This document shows positions 1-10,872 of a stretch of DNA of 64,000 nt, piece by piece. The stretch is taken from NCBI GenBank assembly GCA_949152475.1, contig OX424567.1, positions 17,571,402 through 17,635,401 of the forward strand. The letters are read 5' to 3'. The position numbers and the translations under genes are program-made. The first letter of the stretch is position 1; each line of letters begins with the position of its first letter. Under the pieces are notes generated by a model. It was not told the DNA's origin, searched no databases, and saw only the letters and a list, made by a program, of their open reading frames with translations. This stretch comes from Terebella lapidaria (Eukaryota; Annelida; Polychaeta; Terebellida; Terebellidae).

Positions 1-1719
1 CAGCGAGATGAGAAGATTTTAACCCGATGAGACGTTTTTATTTTCATTGGACTATGGAGTGTTTCAACGACGTGAACATGTTTTAACCCCAATGATATTT
101 TTTTTAATTGGAGTTAGAATGTTTAAACCCCATTGAGAAGGTTCTCAATGAACTGGAAACTGAACGTGATGTCTAACTTCAGCCATCGTACGGGTGACAT
201 GTGTGGCGCTACATGCAGCTAATATATAACCTCACTATGGCTCAATGATTGACTGGCCCGTGTTAGTTTCCGTCACAAACCCACGGCAGCTCGCGCACCT
301 GGTCATGATGACACCCAGGATAGTACCAGGAATAGTAGACAGTTATACTATTCTTGAAGGTACACTCCGATGGCGTACCCCCATCCAAATGGTTACATCA
401 GCACTCCTGACGAAGACTGTTTGGTTGTCACGGACCACGCCTCGTAAAAGGTATTTATTCGATTTCGTTTGTTCGTCCAATGACCATAAATGAGACAGTT
501 GTGGATAATGTATTGTAACAGAGCTTTAATATATTATTGAAAATATGAATGTAGGCCAATAAAATATGGCATAGGCCCCCTATGTTTTGTTAGGGTACAG
601 GACCTTTGGTCCGACACGTGCATGTATTGACATGGCGATGCGTTCGTCGTCGACTTCCGTCGCGTTCGTCTGATCTCAATGTCACCTCTAACACGAAATG
701 TGTAAATTGGTCTCTTGATAGAACATTTACACATACAGGGATGTTTTATAAACATATATGAAGTTATATTTGACACATCCTTCGGTGTCCTTGAACTTGA
801 CTGTATACAACCTGGAAGGCTGAATTTCAAGGTCACATAGAACTATGTTTGTATTATAAGAATATAGGAATTCATATGTAGCACACGTAATGATGACCTT
901 GAGCTTGACCTCAGATGACTAAGCTTGTAATGGTGTTCATCTTGACATAATATAAAGAACGTGGTGGTTCCGTATGATTTTTTTCTTTCAGCTATGTCTA
1001 GAAAACGAAATTGTTGATAGTGTGAAAATATATATATATCTCCGTTTGAAATCCTACCCCAGTATACCAGCTTTCGATGTTAGACCATGAACGGTCAGTA
1101 TCAATTACATGTACACCGTCTCACTCGTGATAGAGAAAAGTTTTATGTTTTGACGGCTCACATCAGGCGGTATTATGGGTCTATAGGGTTGAGTGGGGTT
1201 TTTTTCTTTGAGTATTCATAAGAAAAAATCTTTAAATTCCTAAAACTGAAAAGTAAACACTTCCTGTGGGCAATGATAGCATTCAAATCTAAAGCCTCCT
1301 TCTCAAACTGAAAAGAACCTTAGAAATATCTCAACTTAAGAATAATTTGACACAACGATGTTGTAACGCCCGTTGAGAGATCTGTTTAGGGTGAGCATTT
1401 CTTTATATAGGTACCTGCCCGTAGCAACTCGAGTGTTTTTCATCTTGGGAAAGAATCGTTTTTTTGTTGTTGTTTTTTTGTGTAAAACACGTGTAAAACT
1501 CTAACGGTTTCATTAATTAAGGTAGTTTTTGGATTGACCATTGATTAACAAGTCATCCAACAACAGCTCCCTATTGTACTTGGTGGTGGTCTTCTGTGAT
1601 CATCCGCTGGTAGATACTCAGTAACGGTCTTTCACCTTTTCCACTCTCCCACTCTAGCCTCAGGTCATTTTTCGCCTCTTAAGTGTATCTCTTCTGAACG
1701 CAGTCGATTTACAAACACG
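1..1719. other. Non-coding stretch left of the sulfotransferase
   Basis: I see no convincing gene here. Around 353-440 there is a short open segment with a possible splice acceptor (see findings). Between 770 and 940 there are scattered 'TGACCTTGA'-type motifs that recur elsewhere in the window. The last ~400 bases probably hold the promoter and 5' untranslated exon or intron of the sulfotransferase gene, because a strong acceptor-like pyrimidine tract lies at 1782-1803. Confidence 0.5.
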
Positions 1720-2961
1720 ATGTGGAACATCTCGATCTTACTTCCTGGTCGATGTCAATTCAAATCACGATATAGACATGTCTCCTTTGTTCTTTTTCAA
1801 CAGATGCCTAGGATATACCGTCGGATTCGAACCCCTACCAACGTCAAGATCCAGAAGACGTTTTTACGTCTAGTTGGCGTGGGAGGTTTTCTCTTCGTTT
1901 CAGTCTACTACATGTATTGTCACTTCCGGATGAGGAACCAGATAGTGCCAGTGGAAATGACTCTGAATTCCACATACCTCAGTCATCTCAACGTACACAG
2001 ACCAGCAAATTCATCTCCGGAATCCAACATACATAGCCAATTGGATGCAGGAAGTTCAGCCAAATTACCTTCGCAATCCACGACACGCGGGCGCCATGGA
2101 GTCTGCGATGTCGCATTTCGACGGCAGCGCGTTCAAGACATGTGTGGAAAGTCGCCTGCACCTCCCGTGAATTCGTACATCCCTCCCGCTTACAATCTGT
2201 CCAAGGACAAGCAAGGACCAGCGGTGGCCGGAGTTTTGTTTGACTTTGAACGGAAAGTCTGGGGATGTACCATAAGCAAAGTCGGTTCGTCGTCCTGGAT
2301 TCGATTTATGGCACAAAGCCACTTGAAAAAAGGCAAAATTCTTCAGATATACCACCGAATGAACCTGAAGAAGTATAATCTGAAATACAGTATGGGTGTC
2401 GCAGTGGAAACTCTCAATGGCCCTGAGTATAAGGACTGGCAAAAGTACATGATCGTTCGACACCCACTAAGACGTTTGGTGTCTGGATTCCTGGAAGGAG
2501 TTAAAAAACGACACCGTTTCAGAGCTTCATTCAATCAATTCATGCATAAACTCGGAAATGGCGAGTATATCGATGCGGACGAGCACTGGTCTCGCTACCA
2601 TTCCTGGTGCCATCCGTGCGAAATAAAATATGACTATATCTTGAAATTGGAAACGATGGACGATGATTTGCCATTCTTCAGCCGAGAAATAGGAATACAT
2701 GAAAACTACACACTGCCTAAACGTAAACGTAATAAAATGGTAGAGGAGGACCTCCAAAGGCAACGAGAAACAACTCCCTCAGAACGAATCATTCATATAT
2801 ATGACAGAATGCTCTCAACCTTCAGTACGGAGAACCCCGGGACTTTCCAGAAAGTCATGGCCGTGTACCAGCATGATATGGACTCTTTCGGGTACAAGTG
2901 GGAACCTAGCGGCAATTACAGTATCTGTGGTTATGATGGGATCGATGGCAATTGTTGTTGA
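1720..2961 (+). CDS. Carbohydrate sulfotransferase, HNK-1ST/CHST8-14 type
   Basis: Type II Golgi sulfotransferase (Sulfotransfer_2 family) that moves sulfate from PAPS to a glycan hydroxyl. The frame encodes 413 residues. A hydrophobic anchor lies at about 49-67, followed by a polar stem with N-x-S/T sites and then the catalytic domain. The 5'-phosphosulfate loop reads KVGSSSW at about 187, preceded by WGCTI. The 3'-phosphate motif reads RHPLRRLVSGF from about 247. The C-terminus has the family's 'YKWEPSG...CGYDG' type ending. Two starts are possible. ATG 1804 (residue 29) follows immediately after a pyrimidine-rich tract ending in CAG, exactly like a 3' splice site, so the real coding exon may begin at 1804 and give 385 residues, a usual length. 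The whole catalytic part is in one exon. The exact acceptor glycan cannot be told. An ATTAAA lies near 3018. Confidence 0.93.
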   Translation: MWNISILLPGRCQFKSRYRHVSFVLFQQMPRIYRRIRTPTNVKIQKTFLRLVGVGGFLFVSVYYMYCHFRMRNQIVPVEMTLNSTYLSHLNVHRPANSSPESNIHSQLDAGSSAKLPSQSTTRGRHGVCDVAFRRQRVQDMCGKSPAPPVNSYIPPAYNLSKDKQGPAVAGVLFDFERKVWGCTISKVGSSSWIRFMAQSHLKKGKILQIYHRMNLKKYNLKYSMGVAVETLNGPEYKDWQKYMIVRHPLRRLVSGFLEGVKKRHRFRASFNQFMHKLGNGEYIDADEHWSRYHSWCHPCEIKYDYILKLETMDDDLPFFSREIGIHENYTLPKRKRNKMVEEDLQRQRETTPSERIIHIYDRMLSTFSTENPGTFQKVMAVYQHDMDSFGYKWEPSGNYSICGYDGIDGNCC

Positions 2962-3925
2962 AACTGATTTTCTTTTCAGAACAGTACTAGTATTTTATTG
3001 TTGTATATAAATGTCAGTTATTAAATTATGTAGGCATGTAGGCGTGAATTCTGTCGGGCCTGTTCTGTATTTACTAGTCCATGTGTGTTTCCGTCGCGTA
3101 TTATGAACACATAATGTTTCGTATTATGAACACATAGAAATATTGTGTGATGTAGTCTATGTTGACCTTGAACTTGACCTGTGATGATTTTGAGTGTTCA
3201 AACTCGGACTTTTACTCATTGCAAAATGCATAAATTGTTTTTCGGAGACAAGGCTGTCAGATAGATCCCAGGTTGTATTATAAACTATATGAAATGTTAT
3301 GATGCATCTGTTGATGAACTCGAACTTGAACTGAAGTAAACCAGTTAAACTCCAGACTATGTTCAGCCCAAAATGTGTAAATTGGTGTTATATAACTATG
3401 CTGTATTATTGCCGATTGCCCGTAATGAATAATGAAATTTTTATTGTTATTACCGTAAATAACTATGCTTGATGAAGGTTTGACAATCAGGTGTACTGAA
3501 GAACTATTGGTTTTATGTTGTATGGTATTTCTTGGGCGAATAAATATTAAAGGAAATTTCGTTGTGGTAAATCTGTGTTGACATGAAATGTGATACATAT
3601 TTTGTATAATAAAAAAAGGTCAGACGTATCACATAAAAAATTGATGACGATGTTTGATACTGTATGAAATGTAATTTTGATATGATTGCAGCTGATAATA
3701 ATTTCCATACCCGAATACAATTATTATTATTCGTTTCTTTCAGACTCAAAATCCTTATTACATAGAACATATATAACACCATATTGAAACAGGTTATGAA
3801 ATGATCACAGACAGACATTTAAAACGATACAAGACATATATATGACCCGTCTTGAACGGCATTGACAATCAGACCAAGTAATTATGTATGTGGAGTGCTG
3901 TTAGACTGGTGTCATAGATATGGGC
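2962..3925. other. Non-coding stretch after the sulfotransferase
   Basis: This is the 3' flank of the sulfotransferase. It is AT-rich, with a pair of 'GACCTTGAACTTGACC'-type motifs at about 3165 and degenerate relatives at about 3310. I see no gene. The open frames here are low-complexity and show no family features. Confidence 0.5.
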
Positions 3926-4566
3926 AATTGACTGGATACAGTGTTTGAGGCCCGAGGTCGTGTCTGGGCCGTAGCACGCACGAGCTTGCGAGTGCGTCCG
4001 CGGCACAGACACGACCGAGGGCCTCAAACACTGTATCCAGTCGATTATTTTATTATTATATGCCGCATCATTATATACACACCCCTCGAGAGACATATGT
4101 TTACAAATGTTGACATTTCAGACACTGAAAGCAAAGAATTTTTTTTGACATTTTCATGTACTACAAAACCAAAAACGTCATTTCACCAGCGCATGAATAC
4201 GTAAACTCCAAAAGACCGCCGGTTGTTATGCGCGAGCAATAACATAGAAACCGACGGACTTTTGAGAAAGTTCGTATCCATGCGCTGGTGAAATGACGTT
4301 TTTGGTTTTGTAAGTAAACGTTAGTGCATGAAAATGTTCATAAAGTTCTCTGCTTTCAGGGGCTAAAATGACTAGAAAAGTCAACATTTATAATCATATC
4401 TCTCCCGACGTGTGTGCATATTATGATGCGGCATAGAATAATAAGTAAATCGACTGGATACATTGTTTGAGGCCCTCAGTCGTGTTTGTGCTGCGGACGC
4501 ACTCGCAAGCTCGTGCGTGCTACGGCCCAGACACGACCTCGGGCCTCACGCTGTATCCAGTCAATT
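3926..4566. repeat. 641-bp nested palindromic (foldback) element
   Basis: The ends are inverted copies of 'AATTGACTGGATACAG'. Each ~120-base outer arm is itself close to a palindrome: 'ACTGGATACAGTGTTTGAGG' at 3931 is matched by its complement near 4024-4044, and the right arm at 4448-4566 repeats the arrangement. An inner inverted pair (about 4163-4192 against 4280-4310, 'CATTTCACCAGCGCATG' type) flanks a unique ~90-base centre. There is no coding capacity. It is best read as a non-autonomous foldback DNA transposon. I could not identify a clear target-site duplication. Confidence 0.8.
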
Positions 4567-5180
4567 ACCTATAATTAATGTATTTACTTTGTGATTGTAC
4601 AATACTGCTTATAATCAAGTAGTCATTTTGGTTTAATCTGTCGTTACCTCACCAAATAATTTCACGGCAAGTCATGCAAACATTCCACTTGCACTGATGT
4701 TCTTTAGTAATTTCAATGACTTACTCAATGTATAATTGTACAAATAATTATTAATTTGTTCATAACGGTATTAGGAGATTTATACCAAAATTGTTGACAG
4801 TAAGTTTGTGCAGTAAGACTTAGAAAGCGCAACTTGAACATCTGTTGAACCAGCCTCGTCCGGGTCGCTTTTTTATCCAAACCAGACCCTCGTATCAGCC
4901 GCATCACTCCTGAAATTTCAGGAGCGTAGGAACGAATTACCGCCGATCAAAACATTGTATGTTTGTGCTTCCGCACAAGAAAGATCTTAAAAATGACACA
5001 TAGTACATGTTATCTGTATCGAATGTGCCACATGAATGTATGTATATCCCATTGTTTTGTCCTTTGCACAGATTATCTGCGAAGTGTACGTAGCAGATGC
5101 CTGGGTTCGTTTTCTTTACAATTTGTTTTGAATGTAGCGTGCACGAGGCATGAACTACTTTTCAGTGCTATCCCAGAATC
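4567..5180. other. Non-coding stretch before the minisatellite
   Basis: I see nothing that supports a gene. An open frame starts at 4963 and runs into the minisatellite, but its non-repeat part has no recognisable features and is probably spurious. Confidence 0.4.
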
Positions 5181-5186
5181 CTGTGC

Positions 5187-6140
5187 GAGTGAGCACGAGT
5201 CGAGCGAGCACGAGCCGAGCGAGCACAAGCCATGCGAGCACGAGCCGAGCGAGCACGAGCCCAGTGAGCACGAGCCCAGTGAGCACGAGCCGTTGAGCAC
5301 GAGCCGTGTGAGCACGAGTCGAGTGAGCACGAGCCGAGTGAGCACGAGCCGAGTGAGCACGAGCCGAGTGAGCACGAGCCGAGTGAGCACGAGCCGAGTG
5401 AGCACGAGCCGAGTGAGCCGAGTGAGCACGGCCGAGTGAGCACGGCCGAGTGAGCACGAGCAGAGTGAGCACGAGCCGAGTGAGCCGTGTGAGCACGAGC
5501 CGTGTGAGCACGAGCCGTGTGAGCACGAGCCGTGTGAGCACGAGCCGAGTGAGCACGAGCCGAGTGAGCACGAGCCGAGTGAGCACGAGCCGTGTGAGCA
5601 CGAGCCGTGTGAGCACGAGCCGAGTGAGCACGAGCCGAGTGAGCACGAGCCGAGTGAGCACGGCCGAGTGAGCACGGCCGAGTGAGCACGAGCCGAGTGA
5701 GCACGGCCGAGTGAGCACGAGCCGAGTGAGCACGAGCCGAGTGAGCACGAGCCGAGTGAGCACGAGCCGAGTGAGCACGAGCCGAGTGAGCACGAGCCGA
5801 GTGAGCACGAGCCGAGTGAGCACGAGCCGAGTGAGCCGAGTGAGCACGGCCGAGTGAGCACGGCCGAGTGAGCACGAGCCGAGTGAGCACGAGCCGTGTG
5901 AGCACGAGCCGAGTGAGCACGAGCCGAGTGAGCACGAGCCGTGTGAGCACGAGCCGTGTGAGCACGAGCCGTGTGAGCACGAGCCGAGTGAGCACGAGCC
6001 GAGTGAGCACGAGCCGTGTGAGCACGAGCCGAGTGAACACGAGCCGTGTGAGCACGAGCCGAGTGAGCACGAGCCGAGTGAGCACGAGCCGAGTGAGCAC
6101 GAGCCGAGTGAGCACGAGCCGAGTGAGCACGAGCTGAGTA
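5187..6140. repeat. Minisatellite of a 15-bp unit
   Basis: Roughly 60 head-to-tail copies of 'GAGTGAGCACGAGCC'. Variants include GTGTGAGCACGAGCC, a 14-bp form (GAGTGAGCACGGCC) and short 9-bp units (GAGTGAGCC). The unit length is a multiple of three, so five of the six frames stay open over long distances. On the top strand these read (VSTSR)n or (SEHEP)n, and on the bottom strand (ARAHS)n, (LVLTR)n or (GSCSL)n. The 14-bp units shift the frame repeatedly, so long open frames here are a by-product of the repeat and not evidence of a protein. The left edge has older, more varied units (AGTCGAGC, AAGCCATGC), and the centre is the most uniform. Confidence 0.95.
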
Positions 6141-7199
6141 AGCTTCTGGTCGGGAAACTCGTTGATCACGCTGGTCAATCATGACGCATCCGAACATGGT
6201 TGACCGTGTTCTTATGATTAGATATATTTCCACCTTATTTTTGGATCGCCTGCGGGCGATTCATCGTTTTGTCCACCAGACGGCACTCTGAAGCACCCGT
6301 CTTTGTAATAACCGATTCTCTGGTCCCCTGAATCAGGGGACAGTGTCAATGCGCGGTAACAAAATAGTCCGTATTAATGCGCGTTTTGTAAACACGAGCA
6401 CGTGCTTTCTTGTTTTGCATGGGTCGACCCAGGGCCAGGGGTCGATCCGACAGTCATGACTCAGCCATGGATTTTTCAGAGGCACTAAAGATTGCCACGG
6501 ACACCGCTACTGGAGTTATTCTATCACAATCTCTTAAAAAATTGTATAGTTTTCGACAATATGTCCTGTCAGTAACAAAATATCCCAAACATTCAAATTT
6601 ATTTCGATTCATAGAGGCATCCATGTTGGAACTATTTTCGGTATCCCAGAATGCAAAGGACGAATTGTGTGAAAGACGGGTGCTGGAGCGCCACCTTTCG
6701 TGAAAACGGGCGATTCATTTGGATCAGCTTTCGCCATCTTGGATGTGACTTGGACGTGATCTGCGCCATCTTGGACGTGATTTGCGCGTTTGGTGATTTG
6801 CGGACTGTCGTTTCCCAATGATTTGCCCGTTGGTAATTTACGGACTGTGAGTTATTATTGAACATAGAATGAGCAGGTACGAAAGGCCGCAGCGATATCT
6901 ACTCGGCAAATCATAACGTCATATCATTGTCACATAGGCCCCTACATATATTACCGTACATATATATATATATACATATATACATATACATATATTCACC
7001 TTTAGGTGAAGTACATTTTTAGGGTTTCCCTATCTGTTTTCACTTTCTTCTTCCAGTCGGGAAACTCTTTCATCACGCTGGTCAATCGTGATGCATCTGA
7101 ACGTAATTAACCATGTTCATATGATTAGAGATTTCGGTCTTATTATTTTTTTAAACTATTCTTGTTTTTGAAAGTTGCAAGGTTCCGTCAGAGAAGTCA
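6141..7199. other. Spacer with a flanking direct repeat and a small orphan frame
   Basis: A segment of about 85 bases at 6142-6225 ('GGGAAACTC..TCACGCTGGTCAATC') is repeated in the same direction at 7047-7133. Between the copies is an open frame at 6410-6703 (97 aa, or 78 aa from the ATG at 6467). It has no recognisable domain. It is followed by short in-tandem phrases ('CATCTTGGACGTGAT', 'GATTTGCGGACTGT') at 6730-6850 and an AT microsatellite at 6958-6995. I do not claim a gene. Confidence 0.35.
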
Positions 7200-7239
7200 G
7201 CAATTCAGTGAAACGTTTAGTAAATTGGCGGATTAGTTA

Positions 7240-7449
7240 TATTTTGTGCAGACTCTGAAATTCCATGTTGGGACCGAAGTTTAACATTGGGTTAGAACGC
7301 CAACTTTCTTAATTTTTTAGATAGAACTCTGAAATGTGGTGAAAAATTACGGCATGATGCTCAATTAATACAGACAAAATTTCAAGTTGAAACGACTATT
7401 TAAAACAAAACTACGGCCAAAAAGCGTGTTTCACTGATGGACGAACTTG
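7240..7449. repeat. Partial copy of MITE family 2
   Basis: This segment matches the right half of the full-length element at 29546-30099: 'GACTCTGAAATTCCATGTTG', then the shared core, then 'GTTTCACTGATGGACGAACT'. The left half is missing or reduced to a few bases around 7205, so it is a truncated or internally deleted copy. Confidence 0.7.
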
Positions 7450-7688
7450 AGTTTAATATCATAATTACCTATACACTATTATTACCAGTATACAAGCGAT
7501 CATGTTTTCCCCCTTTGGGTACAAAATGTAACTGACTATTGGTGCGAAAATCTTCTATTGAACTGATATTGGCACAAAAACACTGTTTCTTCAAAATCAC
7601 CTACAAATATACCTGTGTTCTAAACAAAAATATGTTACAACAGAAATTATGCTCGATCAGATGGATAAATCAAGCATATACAGTACTA

Positions 7689-8324
7689 TACTCTGATTTT
7701 CCTAACTCGTTTACACCGTTTTTTGCTGATATTTTTGCGGTGTTTAATGGTATCGTATTGTAACTTGGCATACTTCACCTGGAGATCAAACGGCATTTTT
7801 CTGCAAACTTCCAAACTTCTGCTCATAGAACTGGGAGAGTTAGCAATCTACTGCAATGATAAATTTTCTCTGAAATGCTGTCGTTTGCATGTCAACAAAT
7901 ATTGTTTTCCTTTGGCACGTGATGGGCGATTCTGTTCCGATAATTTGCATAGGGGCGAGAGTTAGGATTCGGGACCGCCCACGTATGTAAAACTGATTCG
8001 AAATGACTCGCACGCGCAGGCACCTTGACGACAACTGACAACCCGACCCCCCTATCATGCCTAATTTGAACTTGTCCATTGGGATTTCGTCATCAGTTGT
8101 CGAGAACCAAGCAATATGTCGGCGCCCATGGTTCGAGCAAATCCTCGCTTGAATAAAACTTTTGTGTTTTGAAAAATACAGATAGCGTTCCGGAAGGCAG
8201 GTTTGTGTAAATTAATTGCCGTTTGTATCACAGGTATACAATATTCAGTTGAATAGTTCGCTCGAAGTACTTCGACTGAACTAAAGGCAAAAAACGGTGT
8301 AAACGAGTTTAAAAAATCAGAGTT
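7689..8324. repeat. MITE family 1, copy 1
   Basis: The left end reads 'TACTCTGATTTTCCTAACTC' and is preceded by TA. The right end carries the inverted counterpart ('GTGTAAACGAGTTTAAAAAA' then 'TCAGAGTTTA'). The interior also contains the family's inverted arm ('TTGCATACTTCACCTG...'-type on the left) but has diverged strongly in the middle. Compared with the clean copy at 25504-26059 this one is old. No coding capacity was seen. Confidence 0.7.
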
Positions 8325-8967
8325 TAGCAGCCGCTTTTCTTTTGTTTTGAGCGCCACTCAGAGTTACCTCTGACATGACCTATTTCACGCTCGATTGGCT
8401 CGAACATATATGCGAGTAAGATGGAATCGCAATGTATGAATGTGGCATCTGTTCGAAACTTCGGACATACAAGTCAAGATATATAACAAGTTTTCTTCAT
8501 TCGGTCAGATAAATATTTTTCCAAATAACTTTCTCCCAATATCACTTTAATCCCATGAAGTTCAGATTATCCAGAAGTTTATCTCAATAAAAACAGGCAG
8601 ATAGAATAGATTTTTACCAATCTACATAGCGTTATATTATACGTTCGTATATTTGCAAATAATGCAAGTGTATGTTCCAATCAGGAACATTGATATACCC
8701 AAGCGTCATTATCGACATCAATTCGCATGAATTCGCATGAATAACGTCGTCTTAATCTCCTTACGTATAATATTGAATCGTCACTTGTAAATATTTTAGC
8801 GGGCCACAACGCGTTGGATATCGTTACTGTCTTGAAACCAATGCTTGACGAGATTAGTGAACATGTATTAAACGTCGATCTATTCGATATGCCGTCAATA
8901 AAATCGATCACATTCATATTGATCAATCTCGGTTTGAAGACCATGACGATCCTTTTAGGAATAAAAA
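8325..8967. other. Upstream region of small membrane-protein gene A
   Basis: No other gene is visible. The last few hundred bases before ATG 8968 should hold the promoter and 5' leader of gene A. No classical TATA box could be singled out in this AT-rich sequence. Confidence 0.4.
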
Positions 8968-9872
8968 ATGGATAACAAAGCCATTGTTTCGCAAAACATC
9001 ACTGAAGGTAAGAGCTTCGTGCCAAATTGCCAATTCATAAATTCAGCTAAATGTGTTAGTAACCTCGATGTATACAAATGATGACGATGAACATTAACTT
9101 ATGTTTGTTTTATACCAGGCTATTGTGTTTTTTGTGTTGTATAAAATAACTCACAGTCGAATAGCAAAACTGTCATTTTGATCAAATTATTGCCAAACCG
9201 ATTCCAAACGTGTTTGTTTGGAATCTTATCTCTTTAAATACTTTTAAGTCACTTATCTCTTTAAATACTTTTATTTTATGCTTGTGTTTTGACAGTGACT
9301 CCAACAGAAGCTGAAGATTATTTTTTCACCCTCAGTGAGTACCAACTTGTCAAATTGTCAACATAAAAATTAAGACAAACAAGATACAGAGAGCCACATT
9401 ATTTTTGCAACATTTTGCAACATGAAATATACCCTTTATCTTCCACCAACACAGATGTCATATTGTACCTGGTGATTGGAGGTTTGGCCGTCCTCACAAT
9501 TCTGCTGTGCCTCATAAGCCGAATGGTCACCGCAACGTAGGTTTACCTCTGTTCATAAATTTCTGTTTATTCCTATTTATAATTTTTTCTTCATTTAAAA
9601 TCGCCGTTGTGAGCTCAAGTAAATTAATACTCAAACATAGATTGATGCTATTTTGATTAAACGCACTATCACCAAATTTCTTTGATTTATTTATTCATTT
9701 ATTTATTCATCTTTTTAGTTATTTCAGAACATGCAATAAGCGCCCAAAGGCCCCTGACAACCCATTCGAGGTGGTCATACCTCAGAGACCCGCGATAGAA
9801 GTGAAGGCGGCGACCGTGATGTTCAACAAGATAGAAGCAACTACTTCTGCTCAAATGTTAACACACTTGTAG
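8968..9872 (+). CDS. Small single-pass membrane protein A (four exons)
   Basis: I do not recognise the family by name. Four exons join in frame with GT-AG borders: 8968-9007, 9296-9334, 9455-9536 and 9719-9872, giving 104 residues. The N-terminus is short, acidic and lacks a signal peptide; it holds one N-glycosylation sequon (NIT). The TM segment, encoded by the 82-nt third exon, reads VILYLVIGGLAVLTILLCLI. It is followed by a basic stretch (FRTCNKRPK) and a cytoplasmic-looking tail ending in MLTHL. Intron phases are 1, 1, 2, identical to genes B, C and D nearby. AATAAA lies at 9928, 56 bases after the stop. Charge distribution suggests N-terminus outside and C-terminus inside. Function unknown; a receptor-tail adaptor or ion-transport modulator would fit the size but is a guess. 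Confidence 0.75.
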
Positions 9873-10872
9873 AAGATCGCGAATGATACATTAAACTAAT
9901 ACTGTTTGGATCAGAGCATGTCTTGAGAATAAAATAAACGCACCTATGCGGAGAAACCGATGTTTTTATTCGTCAATACTGATCACGTGAGCTGTATCCA
10001 TAGCTACATGTAATTCCGTCTGATAATTTATATTTACTAGATAAATCCAATAGCCATTGTCATTACAGTGTAATCGTATTTGAGGAAAACAAAAGATCAC
10101 ATTTTAATGTCATCAGTGAGAGAATATATAAATTACACAGTAGATCTAAGTTAACTGTTGAAGATTACGTCACTTCAGCAGCATGTATCGCCGATTTAAC
10201 ACTGAAAAATTCATTGAGTCATTAACTTTTATTCATTGAGTCATTAACTTTTATTCATTGAGTCATTAACTTTTATTCATTGAGTCATTACCTTTTATCC
10301 CGTTTATTTCATTACAATTACAAGTGCACCAATATTCGAGAAACACTCGAAATGCGAGAAAATAATCATGAATAATTTATGAATAATGGTTTGGCGAAAA
10401 TGATCAGCATTGTTTCAGCAACGCAATGTTACAATATACGAAAACACTTACGTGTTTTTGGTTGAAATTCTTGTGATAATTGAGTCATATCACAGGGCAT
10501 GGCATAAAATAATATACATAACTCACTTATTATTTACAGGTATATATAAGGCGACATTTCCTGTGACCTGAATGTCCTTGTTGTCACATATTTTCTAGGC
10601 ATATTCATCGCTTTATTTTCACGGACATGATGGATTCGTTTGTTTTTGTTATTGGTTTTGTTTGTTTGTTTTTCCTGATTGCATTTATCTGTCGCTGTGT
10701 TCGGCGTTCCTACAACGCCAACACATACGATCAATCAGAGAATGCTAACAATCAAATATAATTCCGATACTGTTATTGGTGCATTATGTTAGCTATTCAT
10801 GGCACGTCGGGGCATTATATACAATAAAATGCTGAACAAGATAGACCCATTTACAACTTATGATTTCACAAG
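9873..10872. other. Spacer between genes A and B with a 22-bp tandem repeat
   Basis: There are four head-to-tail copies of a 22-bp unit ('TCATTGAGTCATTAACTTTT' plus AT) at 10211-10299. The rest is AT-rich with no supported gene. A minus-strand frame at 10534-10734 contains lysine- and asparagine-rich low-complexity sequence and is not believed. Confidence 0.55.

Noticed and set aside
245-493. 82-codon frame at the left end
   Set aside because: No family features; another frame in the same stretch looks equally protein-like (reported as a low-interest finding).
2065-2463. 132-codon minus-strand frame
   Set aside because: Antisense shadow of the sulfotransferase.
5187-6140. Regular short repeats considered as a CRISPR array
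   Set aside because: There are no unique spacers; it is a head-to-tail minisatellite in an animal genome.
5073-6233. Long frames on both strands through the minisatellite (up to 386 codons)
   Set aside because: They are caused by a stop-free 15-bp unit; the frames shift at each 14-bp unit and no conserved non-repeat domain is attached.
6410-6703. 97-codon frame that looks mildly protein-like
   Set aside because: No domain, no splice sites or neighbours to support it; it lies inside a repeat-flanked spacer.
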